A DNA stretch of 64,000 bases from DASSUW01 sp963792385 (lineage in GTDB: Bacteria; Actinomycetota; Thermoleophilia; Solirubrobacterales; Solirubrobacteraceae): assembly GCA_963792385.1 (NCBI GenBank), contig CAWBVZ010000007.1, positions 1,240,001 to 1,304,000 of the forward strand. Reading direction: 5' to 3'. Each line of letters opens with the position of its first letter. The stretch's first letter is position 1. The notes below the pieces were generated by a model. The model was not told the origin of the DNA and ran no database searches. It worked only from the letters and a program-made list of their open reading frames with translations. Made by a program: the position numbers and the translations under genes. This document shows positions 6,450-15,166 of the stretch, piece by piece.

Positions 6450-8819
6450 ATGGCTCCGCGGCACATCCTGCTGCTGACCGACCGGGATTGGACGCACCCC
6501 CAGGGCGGCGGCACGGGAACGAACCTCTATGGCCAGGTGTCGCGCTGGATCGCCTGGGGCCACCGGGTCACCGTCGTCGCCGGCAGCCATCCTGGCGCCG
6601 CCCGGTTCGAGCAGCTCGCGCCCAACCTCGAGCTGCACCGGATGGGCGGGCGCGTGACCGTCTTCCCCCGCGCCGCCTGGGCTGTCCTGCGCGGCGTCGG
6701 CAGCGACGCCGACGTCGTGCTCGAGGTCGTCAACGGGATCACCTTCCTGACGCCGCTGTGGCTGCGCCGGCCGAGCGTCACGCTGGTGCACCACGTCCAC
6801 CGCGATCACTACGTGGCCGAGATGGGCCGGCCCGGCGCCGTCGCCGCGCTGCTCGCCGAGACGCTGCCGCTGCGCGCGCTCTACCGCTCGTCGCCGTTCG
6901 TGACGATCTCCGACGCCGGCCGCGACGACCTGCGCGCGCTCGGGATCCCGGAGGAGCGGATCCACGTCTGCCGGCTCGGCGTCGAGCAGGCGCCGTTCGC
7001 CCCCGCCGAGCGCGCTGCCGAGCCGCGCCTGCTCTACCTCGGCCGGCTGAAGCAGTACAAGCGGATCGAGCTTCTGCTCGACGTGCTCGAGGGCGTGCCG
7101 TCGGCACACCTGGACATCGCGGGCGAGGGCGACCACCGCCCGGCGATCGAGGCCGAGATCGCGCGCCGCGGGCTCGGCGAGCGCGTCGTGCTGCACGGCC
7201 ACGTGAGCGAGGAGCACAAGGCCGCGCTGCTCGCCGGCAGCTGGGTGAACCTGACCGCCTCGTCGGCCGAGGGCTGGTGCCTGACGGTGATGGAGGCGGC
7301 GCTGTGCGCGACACCGAGCGCCGCGCTGCGCGTCGGCGGGCTGCCGGAGTCGATCGTCGACGGCGAGACCGGGCTGCTGGCCGACGACGGGCCGGAGCTG
7401 ACCGCGAAGGTGCGCACGCTCGTCGAGGACCGCGCGCTGCGCGAGCGGCTCGGCGAGGCGGCGCGGGTGCGGGCCGAGACGTTCACGTGGGAGCGCACAG
7501 CCGGCGAGACGCTGGCCGTGCTCGAGGCGACGGCCGCGGAGCGGCGCCCGGCGCTGCGCGAGACCCTGAGCACCTCCGAGACGCTGAAGGCGGCCGGGCT
7601 GGCCGCCGCCACGCTCGCGTCGAACGCCGTCGCGCTCATGTTCACGGTGCTGTTCGCGCGCATCCTCGGCGCCGACGGCTACGGCTCGCTGGCGGCGCTG
7701 ATCTCCACGTTCCTGATCCTCGCCGTGCCGGGATCGGCCGTGCAGGTCGCCGTGGCGCGCGAGACGGCGCTCGGCCGGCTCGGCGGCGGCGCCCAGCTCG
7801 CCGCCACGCTGGCGCGCTGGCGACGGATGCTGCTCGTGGCGTGCGTCGCGGTGTCCGCGGTCGCGGTGGTGCTGCGCGAGCAGATCGCCGCGCTGCTGTC
7901 GGTGGACGAGGTATGGGCGGCGGCGGCGACGCTCCCGACCGGCTGCCTGTGGCTGCTGCTATCGGTCGAGCGCGGCGCGCTCCAGGGCCTGCACGCGTAT
8001 CGGCCGGTCGGCTGGTCGCTGCTGCTGGAGGCGACCGGGCGGCTCGTGATCGGCCTCGTGCTGGTCGCCGCGGGCCTCGGCGTCACCGGCGCTTACCTCG
8101 GCACGCCGCTGGCGATGCTGGCCACGGCCGCCGCCCTCGCATGGGTGACGACGCGCCGGCTCGGGCACGCGGCGCCGGCGCACCCGACCGAGCGGCTGCG
8201 CGACCTGATGAGCGGCGTCTGGCCCGCCGTCGCCGGCCTGTTCCTCGTCGCCGTCCTCCAGAACGTCGACGTGATCCTCGTCAAGCGCCAGATCGGCGGC
8301 GACGCGGCGGGGGCGTACGCCGCCGCCGCCGTGGCGGCGAAGGCCGTCGTGTGGGTCGCGATCGGCGTCGGGCTGTACCTGCTCCCGGAGGCGGTCCGGC
8401 GCGCGCAGGTGGGCACCGACCCGCGGCCGGTGCTGCTGCGGGCGCTCGCCCTCGTAGCGCTCGTGGCGGTGCCGATGCTGATCGCCTACGGGCTAGCGCC
8501 GCGGCTCGTGCTGCGGCTCGCGTTCGGCGAGGAGACGGTCCAGGCATCCGGCGCGCTGCTCTTGCTCGGCGTCGCGATGACGCTGCTCGCCGCCGGCTAC
8601 CTGTGCGTGCAGTACATGCTCGCGTTGCGGCGCGTGACGTTCCTGTACGCGCTGGCGGCGGCCGCCGCCGCCGAGGTCGTCGTGCTGGCCGGCGCGGGCC
8701 TGAGCAGTATCCAGGGCTTCGCTGTCGTGGTGCTCGGGCTGCAGGCCGCGGCCGCCATCTCCGTCCTCGCGCTCGGCCTTGCCCGGCGCCCCGCCGGCGT
8801 GGCGGTGGGCCAGGCGTGA
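6450..8819 (+). CDS. Fusion: GT4 glycosyltransferase + MOP-family polysaccharide flippase
   Basis: 789 aa from ATG 6450 (MAPRHILLLTDRDWTHPQGG); GTG 6441 is an alternative. Residues 1 to ~365 are a GT-B fold GT4 enzyme: GGG loop near the N-terminus, YLGRLKQYKRIELLLD donor-domain start, and the E-x7-E motif in AEGWCLTVMEAALC. Residues ~375-789 carry about 12 hydrophobic helices of the MOP/Wzx type (LFARILGADGYGSLAAL is the typical first-helix loop). One polypeptide could therefore add a sugar to a lipid-linked glycan and also flip it. It overlaps the next methyltransferase by GTGA and starts the plus-strand arm of the glycan locus. Separate GT4 and flippase genes are the norm. Confidence 0.88.
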   Translation: MAPRHILLLTDRDWTHPQGGGTGTNLYGQVSRWIAWGHRVTVVAGSHPGAARFEQLAPNLELHRMGGRVTVFPRAAWAVLRGVGSDADVVLEVVNGITFLTPLWLRRPSVTLVHHVHRDHYVAEMGRPGAVAALLAETLPLRALYRSSPFVTISDAGRDDLRALGIPEERIHVCRLGVEQAPFAPAERAAEPRLLYLGRLKQYKRIELLLDVLEGVPSAHLDIAGEGDHRPAIEAEIARRGLGERVVLHGHVSEEHKAALLAGSWVNLTASSAEGWCLTVMEAALCATPSAALRVGGLPESIVDGETGLLADDGPELTAKVRTLVEDRALRERLGEAARVRAETFTWERTAGETLAVLEATAAERRPALRETLSTSETLKAAGLAAATLASNAVALMFTVLFARILGADGYGSLAALISTFLILAVPGSAVQVAVARETALGRLGGGAQLAATLARWRRMLLVACVAVSAVAVVLREQIAALLSVDEVWAAAATLPTGCLWLLLSVERGALQGLHAYRPVGWSLLLEATGRLVIGLVLVAAGLGVTGAYLGTPLAMLATAAALAWVTTRRLGHAAPAHPTERLRDLMSGVWPAVAGLFLVAVLQNVDVILVKRQIGGDAAGAYAAAAVAAKAVVWVAIGVGLYLLPEAVRRAQVGTDPRPVLLRALALVALVAVPMLIAYGLAPRLVLRLAFGEETVQASGALLLLGVAMTLLAAGYLCVQYMLALRRVTFLYALAAAAAAEVVVLAGAGLSSIQGFAVVVLGLQAAAAISVLALGLARRPAGVAVGQA

Positions 8820-9556
8820 GCGGCGCGGACGCGGCCGTCGCGGCGGCCGCCGGCGTCGATGGCTGGCTGACCGACGCGCAGGCGCGGCGGCTGTGGGCGC
8901 GCGCCGTGGCGGCGCGCGGGCGCGGCGCCGTCGTCGAGATCGGCTCGTTCCGCGGCCGCTCGACGATCGTGCTCGCGTCGGCGGCGGATGCGGTGGTGGC
9001 GATCGACCCGCACGCGGGCAGCGACCGCGGGCCGCAGGAGATCGCGCCCGACGCGGCGCTCGGCGACGAGGACCTGGACGCGTTCCGGGCCAACCTCGCC
9101 CGCGCAGGCGTCGCCGACCGCGTGCGCCACGTGCGCAGCGCGTCGGCGGAGGCGCTCGGCGAGGTGGACGGCGCCGTGGCGCTGCTGTACGTCGACGGCG
9201 CGCACCGGTACGGGCCGGCGCGCGCCGACGTGGCCGGCTGGGGACGCCGCGTCGTACCCGGCGGCGCGATGCTGGTGCACGACGCGTTCTCCTCGATCGG
9301 CGTCACGCTCGCGCTGTTCTCCGAGTGCGTCGGGTCGCCGTGGTGGCGCTACGCCGGCCGCACCGGGTCGCTCGCCGAGTACGAGCGCCCCGCCGCACCG
9401 CTGCGCGGCCAGGCCCGCGCCCGCAACGCCGCGCGGCAACTCGCCGAGCTGCCGTGGTTCGCCCGCAACGTGGCGATCAAGGTGCTCGTGCTTGCGCGGC
9501 TGCGGCCGCTGGCGCGGGCGCTCGGGCTGCCGCGCGAGGCGCCCTGGCCGTACTGA
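8816..9556 (+). CDS. Class I SAM-dependent methyltransferase (Methyltransf_24-like)
   Basis: 246 aa, GTG start overlapping the previous stop. VVEIGSFRGRST (39-50) is motif I in the form used by the Methyltransf_24 / cephalosporin-hydroxylase-like group; VVAIDPHAGSDRG and LLYVDGAHRYGPARAD follow as motifs II-IV. It probably methylates a sugar or glycan-linked substrate, given co-transcription with the GT4-flippase fusion. The 3' end overlaps the convergent AftD-like gene by 80 bp. Confidence 0.86.
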   Translation: MSGADAAVAAAAGVDGWLTDAQARRLWARAVAARGRGAVVEIGSFRGRSTIVLASAADAVVAIDPHAGSDRGPQEIAPDAALGDEDLDAFRANLARAGVADRVRHVRSASAEALGEVDGAVALLYVDGAHRYGPARADVAGWGRRVVPGGAMLVHDAFSSIGVTLALFSECVGSPWWRYAGRTGSLAEYERPAAPLRGQARARNAARQLAELPWFARNVAIKVLVLARLRPLARALGLPREAPWPY

Positions 9557-12500
9557 GCGCGCGTCCCAGCGCGAGTGCAAGCAGCACGAGCGCGGCCGCC
9601 ACCACCCAGTGCACGGCGATTCGCACTTGGGCGTATTCGGGGTTGAACCCGCCGCGGTCCTCGACACCGATCAGCAGCGTCAGCAGCGGCGCGACGAGCA
9701 CGAGCAGCACGCCGGCAGCCGCCACCAGCGGTCGCGCGCCGATCCCGCGGCGCAGCACGACGAACACGGCGAGCGCGATCAGCGGGGCCGAGCGGGCGGC
9801 GATCAGGAACGCGAAGGCGAGCCCGAGCACGACCGCGGCGCCGGCCGCCCGGCCGACCGGAAGCGGCCGCGGCGCGTCGGTCGCCGGGAGCAGCGCGCGG
9901 AGAGAAGGCGCGCCGGACGGTGGGCGGCTGAGGATCAGCACGAGCAGCAGCGCCAGCAACGCGACCGCCGAGACGGCGTAGCCCACCCGCAGCGCACCAC
10001 CCGGCCCGAAGGCCAGCTGCGCCCGGCGGCAGCCTGCCGGGACCCGCCATGCCATCCCCGCGCCGTCGACGGGACGCGGGGCTCCGAGCTCACGCCCGTC
10101 GCACTCGGCGCGCCACGCCGCGTTGTAGGCGATGCCCGTGACGAGCCACGCCGGCTCGCGAACGTCGAGACCGATCCCGGTCCAGCGGTCGCGGCCCATG
10201 TCGCCGGTGGCGACGACCCGCCCCGGCGCATTCGCAGCCGTTGCCGCGCCCGCCGGCGCCGGCGACCGCAGGCGCAGGATGTAGGGCGCGAGCGCGCCGG
10301 AGCCGAGCTTGAGCTGTGTCGCACCGGCGGGCAGCTCCAGCGCCGGCCCACACGAACGCACGCGCAGCGGACGGCCGGCGTCGAGCGCGCCGATCGTGCC
10401 GGTGGTGCGCAGCTGCAGCGGCTCCTCACCGACCGTGCCCGAGAGGTCGCCGCACCCGCCGCGCAGCGCGCCGGCGCGCGGCACGTCGACGGTCGGCACA
10501 CCGTCCCCGCGCAGCTCGCCGATCCCGACGGCGCGCCGCTGCCGCGCCCGGCCGGAGGTGCCGGGCGGGAACGCGGCAGCCACGATCTCGAGCCGGAACG
10601 TGCGTCCGCGGGCGGGCGTCGGCAGCGGCACGCTCCCGTCGCTGCCGACCGGCAGCGGACCCGTTCGACCGCCGTCCCAGCGAAGCCGGACGACCGTCGG
10701 CCGGCGCACGCGCTGGACCGGCGGATCGAGCCGAAGCGAGCGGATGGTGGTCACTCGCCGCGCCGACCACTCGAGCCACGCGGGCTCGCCCGCGATCCAG
10801 GACGCGATCCACGGCCGCGGCGTGCCGTCGAAGGCGCTCGACGCGCGCCATCCCGGGCGGCCCTGGAAGCGCGGCGAGCCGGTGAAGAACCAGGGCGCGC
10901 GCAGGCCCGCCATTCCGTCGAGAACGTCGTCCGGCCCGACGGCTGCCGCGGTCGCCCAGCCGTCGGCGGTCCAGGCGCGCGCGGCGGGCGGCGCCAGCGT
11001 GCGCGCTAGCCCGGTCTCCCCGTCGCCGCGGTCGCGCACGAGCATCGCGCTGAGCGGTCCGCGGCCGTGGTTGCGCCGGAACGGGTCGTCGCCGGTCGTG
11101 CGCTGGAACACGTAGCTGAGCCCGGTGTGCGAGAGGTCACGGCCGGCCAGCGCGCGCTCGGCGAGGACCGGCCCGCGGAGCGTCTCGTGGACCGCGAGCC
11201 CGGGCACGCGGACCTCGCGCAGCCCGCCTGTGACCTTCGGCCCCGGCGGCTGCTCGACCGCCGCGATCCGCACTTGCAGCCCGCTCGCACGCCGCAGGCC
11301 GAGCTCGAGCCGGTTCCAGCCGTCGCGGACGTTGAAGCGGCGGCCGGCCACCTCGACCGCCGACACGTGGACGCCGGCGTCGGAGTAGGGCAACAGGTCG
11401 ATGTACGGGACGTCGCGCGGACGGTCGAACGTGAGCTCCCAGACGTACCGGTCCGGCGTCAGCGCCCGGTCCGCCAGCCAGGCCGTGCCCGGATCGCCGT
11501 CGACGGCCGCGAACGGCCGGCGCTCGGGGAACTGCGGGTAGCCGGGCGAGAACGGAGCGCGGATGGCTCGCGCGCCGTCGAGCACGGCGACGGTCTGGGC
11601 GTCGGTGCCGCGCTCCGGGAACGGGTCGAGCACGGCCGCGTCCTCGGGCACCGGGTCCGCCGCGCCGAGCACCGCGCCACGCACCTGCGCCAGCCGCGAC
11701 ACGACGTGCACCTGCCGTCGGTTGGAGTCCGTGATCACCACCTCGCCGCCGGCGGCGGCGTCGGCCACGTCGGCCGCGGACAGGTCGGCGGCGTAGAGCA
11801 AGCGTCCGCGATCGGGCAGTGCGCCGACCGCTGCCATCGCCGCCAGGCCGGCTGCGGAGCCGTCGACGACCGTGGCGCCTCTCTCGGGCTCCAGGCGCAC
11901 GAGCGGCCGTGCCGCCGGGCGGCGCCAGGCGCGGACGCGTGGCAGTGGCCGCGCGGGTCCGAGCGTGCCCGCGGCGTGCGGCTCGGCGCGCACCGGTCCC
12001 CAGGCCGCGTCCGGAGGGCCGAGCTCGTCGAGCACGGCGGCCGCCTCGGCGGGGGGCGTGGCGCCGCTCCGGGTGCGATCGTCGTCGGCGCCGGACACCA
12101 CCGTGCCGGCGCTCATCAGGTCCAGCAGCGGCCCGAGCTGGCCCGGGACGGCGCGGCGCTGCTGCACCAGCGCGTCGACCGTCCACAGGAGGTCGACGGC
12201 CCGCAGGTCGGCGTACGGGACCGCATTGCGGACCGCCACCGGGCGCTCGGCGAGCGTTGGAAGGATCGGGTCGACCGTGCCGCCCCAGTCGTAGTACGCA
12301 TAGAGCTGGCCGGGCATCACGACGGCGCGCCGGTCGGTCGGGCCGGCGTCGACGTAGTCCGCCGCGTCGACCCAGTGCTGCGGCACCCGCTCCCACAGCA
12401 GCTGGTCGTCGAGCGCGCGCCCCGTGGCCAGCGGCCAGCACGCCACGGCAGCCAACGCGAGGCCCGCCACCGCAGCCGCCGGTGCCGCCCAGCGCCCGCG

Positions 12501-13697
12501 GCGCCGCAGCGCGCTCGCTGCGGCCGCCGCCGCGGCGCCGCCCAGGGCGGCCACACCGAGCGCCACGAGCGGGCCGGCCTTGTAGGTCGTGCGGAGGAAC
12601 TGGACGGCGGTGACGTGGTTGTACGCGAAGTTCGCGCCGCGCCGGAGCGGCGTGCCCTCGGGGAAGCCGACCGACATCGTCACCAGTCCCACGAGCACCA
12701 GCAGGAGGAAGAACGGCCCGTAGCGCCAGCGGCGCGTCCACACGAACCCGGCGAGGGTGAGCGCGGGGATCAGGAGCCCGGCCAGCACGACCGGCGGCGA
12801 GAACAGCAGCACGCCGCCGTCGGAGAAGTACGGCCGCAGCCGCCCGCCGTAGCCGACGCCGATGTACGAGACCCAGTAGCCCATCAGCCGCAGGCTCTCC
12901 GACAGGCTCGAGGTCGACCAGATCGTCCCGGGCTGCTCCGTGAACTGCAGGAAGTCGACGCCGTGGCGGGCCTGGACGAGCACCGGGATGACCCACCACA
13001 GCGACGCCGCCGCGGTCGCCACCGCCGCCCGCCACGCGAAGCCCCGCACCGCCGCCCACGCCACGCCGCCCGCCCACAGCTCGTACAGGACGAGCAGCAG
13101 CGGCCCCACGAGCACCCACGCGACCACGGCGGCGTTGACGCCGCCGCCCGACAGCGCGATCGCAAGCGCGAACGCGGCCGGCCACCACCACGAGCGCGGC
13201 GCCCGCAGACCGCGGTACGCGCACAGCAGCAGCCACGGCAGCGCGGCGTAGCCGAGCAGCGTCACCGACGTACGGGCGCTGAACACGACCACGTACGGGT
13301 TGAGGATCATCAGTACCGCAGCGACCGCGTGCGCGACCCCGCGCGGCCGACCGATCAGCGCGTCGAGCAGCCGCACCGTGCCCCACGCGGCCACCGCGAG
13401 CAGGAGGCCGAGCCACAGCCGCTGCATCAGCCACGGGCTGAGGCCGACGAGCCGGCCGAGCGCGAACAGCGGGCCCATCGGGAAGAGATATCCGGCGTAC
13501 TGCCCGCCCTGCACGTGGCCGAGGTCGCCGGTCGGCGACCACACCGCCGCGACGTCCGCCAGGAACCCCGCGGGGTCCGTGTGCAGGTCGATCTTGGTGT
13601 CAGACGACGCCAGCCCGGGGCGCTGCGCGAGCGCCAGCGCGAACGCAAGTAGCGCGGCCCCGATGGGGACGGCCCGATCCCGGTGAGGCTGCGGCAC
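9477..13697 (-). CDS. AftD-like alpha-(1->3)-arabinofuranosyltransferase family protein
   Basis: About 1406 aa. The N-terminal GT-C membrane domain carries SSDTKIDLHTDPAGFL near residue 35 (the Asp there matches the catalytic Asp of DUF3367/AftD enzymes) and GQYAGYLFPMGPLFALG. About 11 helices follow, then a long extracellular part with two discoidin/CBM-like modules (AVDGDPGTAWLAD and SAFDGTPRPWIASW) and a C-terminal bundle of helices. Mycobacterial AftD (~1400 aa) adds branching arabinofuranose from decaprenyl-phosphate donors. The sugar here is unknown. Start: GTG 13697, 8 nt after a TATCCT box; GTG 13721 would add 8 residues. The 3' end overlaps the convergent methyltransferase by 80 bp. 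Confidence 0.87.
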   Translation of the reverse strand: MPQPHRDRAVPIGAALLAFALALAQRPGLASSDTKIDLHTDPAGFLADVAAVWSPTGDLGHVQGGQYAGYLFPMGPLFALGRLVGLSPWLMQRLWLGLLLAVAAWGTVRLLDALIGRPRGVAHAVAAVLMILNPYVVVFSARTSVTLLGYAALPWLLLCAYRGLRAPRSWWWPAAFALAIALSGGGVNAAVVAWVLVGPLLLVLYELWAGGVAWAAVRGFAWRAAVATAAASLWWVIPVLVQARHGVDFLQFTEQPGTIWSTSSLSESLRLMGYWVSYIGVGYGGRLRPYFSDGGVLLFSPPVVLAGLLIPALTLAGFVWTRRWRYGPFFLLLVLVGLVTMSVGFPEGTPLRRGANFAYNHVTAVQFLRTTYKAGPLVALGVAALGGAAAAAAASALRRRGRWAAPAAAVAGLALAAVACWPLATGRALDDQLLWERVPQHWVDAADYVDAGPTDRRAVVMPGQLYAYYDWGGTVDPILPTLAERPVAVRNAVPYADLRAVDLLWTVDALVQQRRAVPGQLGPLLDLMSAGTVVSGADDDRTRSGATPPAEAAAVLDELGPPDAAWGPVRAEPHAAGTLGPARPLPRVRAWRRPAARPLVRLEPERGATVVDGSAAGLAAMAAVGALPDRGRLLYAADLSAADVADAAAGGEVVITDSNRRQVHVVSRLAQVRGAVLGAADPVPEDAAVLDPFPERGTDAQTVAVLDGARAIRAPFSPGYPQFPERRPFAAVDGDPGTAWLADRALTPDRYVWELTFDRPRDVPYIDLLPYSDAGVHVSAVEVAGRRFNVRDGWNRLELGLRRASGLQVRIAAVEQPPGPKVTGGLREVRVPGLAVHETLRGPVLAERALAGRDLSHTGLSYVFQRTTGDDPFRRNHGRGPLSAMLVRDRGDGETGLARTLAPPAARAWTADGWATAAAVGPDDVLDGMAGLRAPWFFTGSPRFQGRPGWRASSAFDGTPRPWIASWIAGEPAWLEWSARRVTTIRSLRLDPPVQRVRRPTVVRLRWDGGRTGPLPVGSDGSVPLPTPARGRTFRLEIVAAAFPPGTSGRARQRRAVGIGELRGDGVPTVDVPRAGALRGGCGDLSGTVGEEPLQLRTTGTIGALDAGRPLRVRSCGPALELPAGATQLKLGSGALAPYILRLRSPAPAGAATAANAPGRVVATGDMGRDRWTGIGLDVREPAWLVTGIAYNAAWRAECDGRELGAPRPVDGAGMAWRVPAGCRRAQLAFGPGGALRVGYAVSAVALLALLLVLILSRPPSGAPSLRALLPATDAPRPLPVGRAAGAAVVLGLAFAFLIAARSAPLIALAVFVVLRRGIGARPLVAAAGVLLVLVAPLLTLLIGVEDRGGFNPEYAQVRIAVHWVVAAALVLLALALGRALSTARAPRAAARAPAPAAAAAQARAP

Positions 13698-13738
13698 GCC
13701 GGCGGAGGATACGGCCGCCACTCTAGGCTGCGCCCGCC
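13698..13738. promoter_or_regulatory. Interlocked divergent promoters for AftD-like and polymerase genes
   Basis: Minus strand: TATCCT at 13706-13711, 8 nt before GTG 13697. Plus strand: TAGGCT at 13724-13729, 9 nt before ATG 13739. Both spacings suit leaderless transcripts. The two -10 boxes are 12 bp apart, so the promoters overlap and simultaneous firing should be limited. Confidence 0.5.
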
Positions 13739-15166
13739 ATGCGCCGCGCCTTGCCTGTCGTCCTCGCCGTCCTGCTCCTGAGCGGGCCCGCGGTGCTGGC
13801 GTTTGCGAAGGGTGGCTACTTCGACGGACCGCGGCTGTGGGCCGGGATCGTGGCGTGGGCGCTGGTCGCCACGGTAGCGCTGACGGACCGTTCGCCGCTG
13901 CCGCGCGCCGCCGCCGGGCGGTTCGCCGTCGGCGGGCTGGCCGCGCTCACCGCGCTGACGGCCGCCTCGCTGGCGTGGGCGCCGATCGGCGGACAGGCCG
14001 TCGATGACCTGCAACGACTGCTGCTCTACCTCGGCGTGCTGGTAGCCGGCATCGCCATCCTGCGCGCGCCCGGGCCGCGCCGCGCTGCGGAGCCGGCGCT
14101 GCTGGCCGGGATCGCGGCCGCCTGTGTGTGGGCACTGGCCGACCGCCTCGGCGCGATCGACCTCGCGCGCGTCGTGACCGCCGGCGACCGGCTCGCCTAT
14201 CCGCTCACATACTGGAACGCGAGCGGCGCGTTCGCCGCGCTCGGCCTCGTGCTCGCCGCCGGCATCGGCGCCGACGGCGACAGGCCCGCCGCGGTACGTG
14301 CCGCCGCGGTGGCGACGGCACCGGTGCTCGGGCTCACGCTGATCCTGACGCTGTCGCGCGGCGCGGTCGGCGCCGCGGCCACCGGCCTCGCGGTCCTGCT
14401 CGCCGTCGCGCCGACCGTCGCGCACCTCCGAGCCGTCGCGCTGACCGGCGCGGCCGCCGCCGTGCCGGTGGTCGCGGCGGCGGTGCTCGGCTCCACGCGG
14501 ACCACCGCGCCGACCACCGGCGAGGCCGTCGCGATGACGGTCGTGGTGATCGCGGCGACGGCGCTGGCCGCCGCCACGGCGCTCTACACCGGCCGGCAAG
14601 CGACCCGCCGCCTCCCGCGGCTCCGTCCGGCCGCCGTCGTCGCGCTCGCGGTCGTCCTCGCCGGCAGCGTCGCGGCAGTCGCGGCAGCCGATCGCGGACC
14701 CTCGGGGACGTCGCAGGCGGCGAGGCGGCTCGCCTCGGCGCAGAGCAACCGCTACGAGTACTGGCGCGTGGCCGTCGACTCGTTCGCCGACCACCCGCTG
14801 GTGGGCGTCGGCTCGGGCGGGTTCCAGGTGGAGTGGCTGCGCGAGCGGCACTTCGAGGAATCCGTCCGCGACGCCCACTCGCTGTACCTCGAGACCGCGG
14901 CCGAGCTCGGCATCGCCGGCCTCGCGACGTTGCTCGTGATGCTCGGCGGTGTGGCGGCGGCGGCGCGGCGCGCCACCGCCGTCGAAGGCGTGGGCGCCGC
15001 CGCCGCGATCGCCACGTGCGCGGCATGGGCGCTCCACGCCGGTCTCGACTGGGACTGGGAGATGCCCGCGCTCACGCTGGTGGCGCTGATCCTCGCCGCG
15101 CGCCTCTGCGCAGCCGCCGAGGCGCCAGGCCCGCAGCCGCGATCCCCAGCACCGCCAGCAGGCTGA
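13739..15166 (+). CDS. O-antigen ligase / Wzy-type polymerase family membrane protein
   Basis: 475 aa with about 12 predicted helices and the large extracellular loop typical of WzyC/WaaL proteins. The conserved core is RYEYWRVAVDSFADHPLVGVGSGGF, with the Arg and the H-P-x-x-G-x-G-x-G loop, followed by RDAHSLYLETAAELG containing the catalytic His region. Such proteins polymerise or transfer lipid-linked glycans on the outer face of the membrane. It sits head-to-head with the AftD-like gene, 41 bp apart, and its 3' end overlaps the YfhO gene by 95 bp. Confidence 0.86.
   Translation: MRRALPVVLAVLLLSGPAVLAFAKGGYFDGPRLWAGIVAWALVATVALTDRSPLPRAAAGRFAVGGLAALTALTAASLAWAPIGGQAVDDLQRLLLYLGVLVAGIAILRAPGPRRAAEPALLAGIAAACVWALADRLGAIDLARVVTAGDRLAYPLTYWNASGAFAALGLVLAAGIGADGDRPAAVRAAAVATAPVLGLTLILTLSRGAVGAAATGLAVLLAVAPTVAHLRAVALTGAAAAVPVVAAAVLGSTRTTAPTTGEAVAMTVVVIAATALAAATALYTGRQATRRLPRLRPAAVVALAVVLAGSVAAVAAADRGPSGTSQAARRLASAQSNRYEYWRVAVDSFADHPLVGVGSGGFQVEWLRERHFEESVRDAHSLYLETAAELGIAGLATLLVMLGGVAAAARRATAVEGVGAAAAIATCAAWALHAGLDWDWEMPALTLVALILAARLCAAAEAPGPQPRSPAPPAG

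Noticed and set aside
11067..13652. 861-codon plus-strand open frame inside the AftD-like gene
   Set aside because: Low-complexity Arg/His/Asp composition without hydrophobic pattern; the minus frame shows ordered membrane helices and CBM modules.
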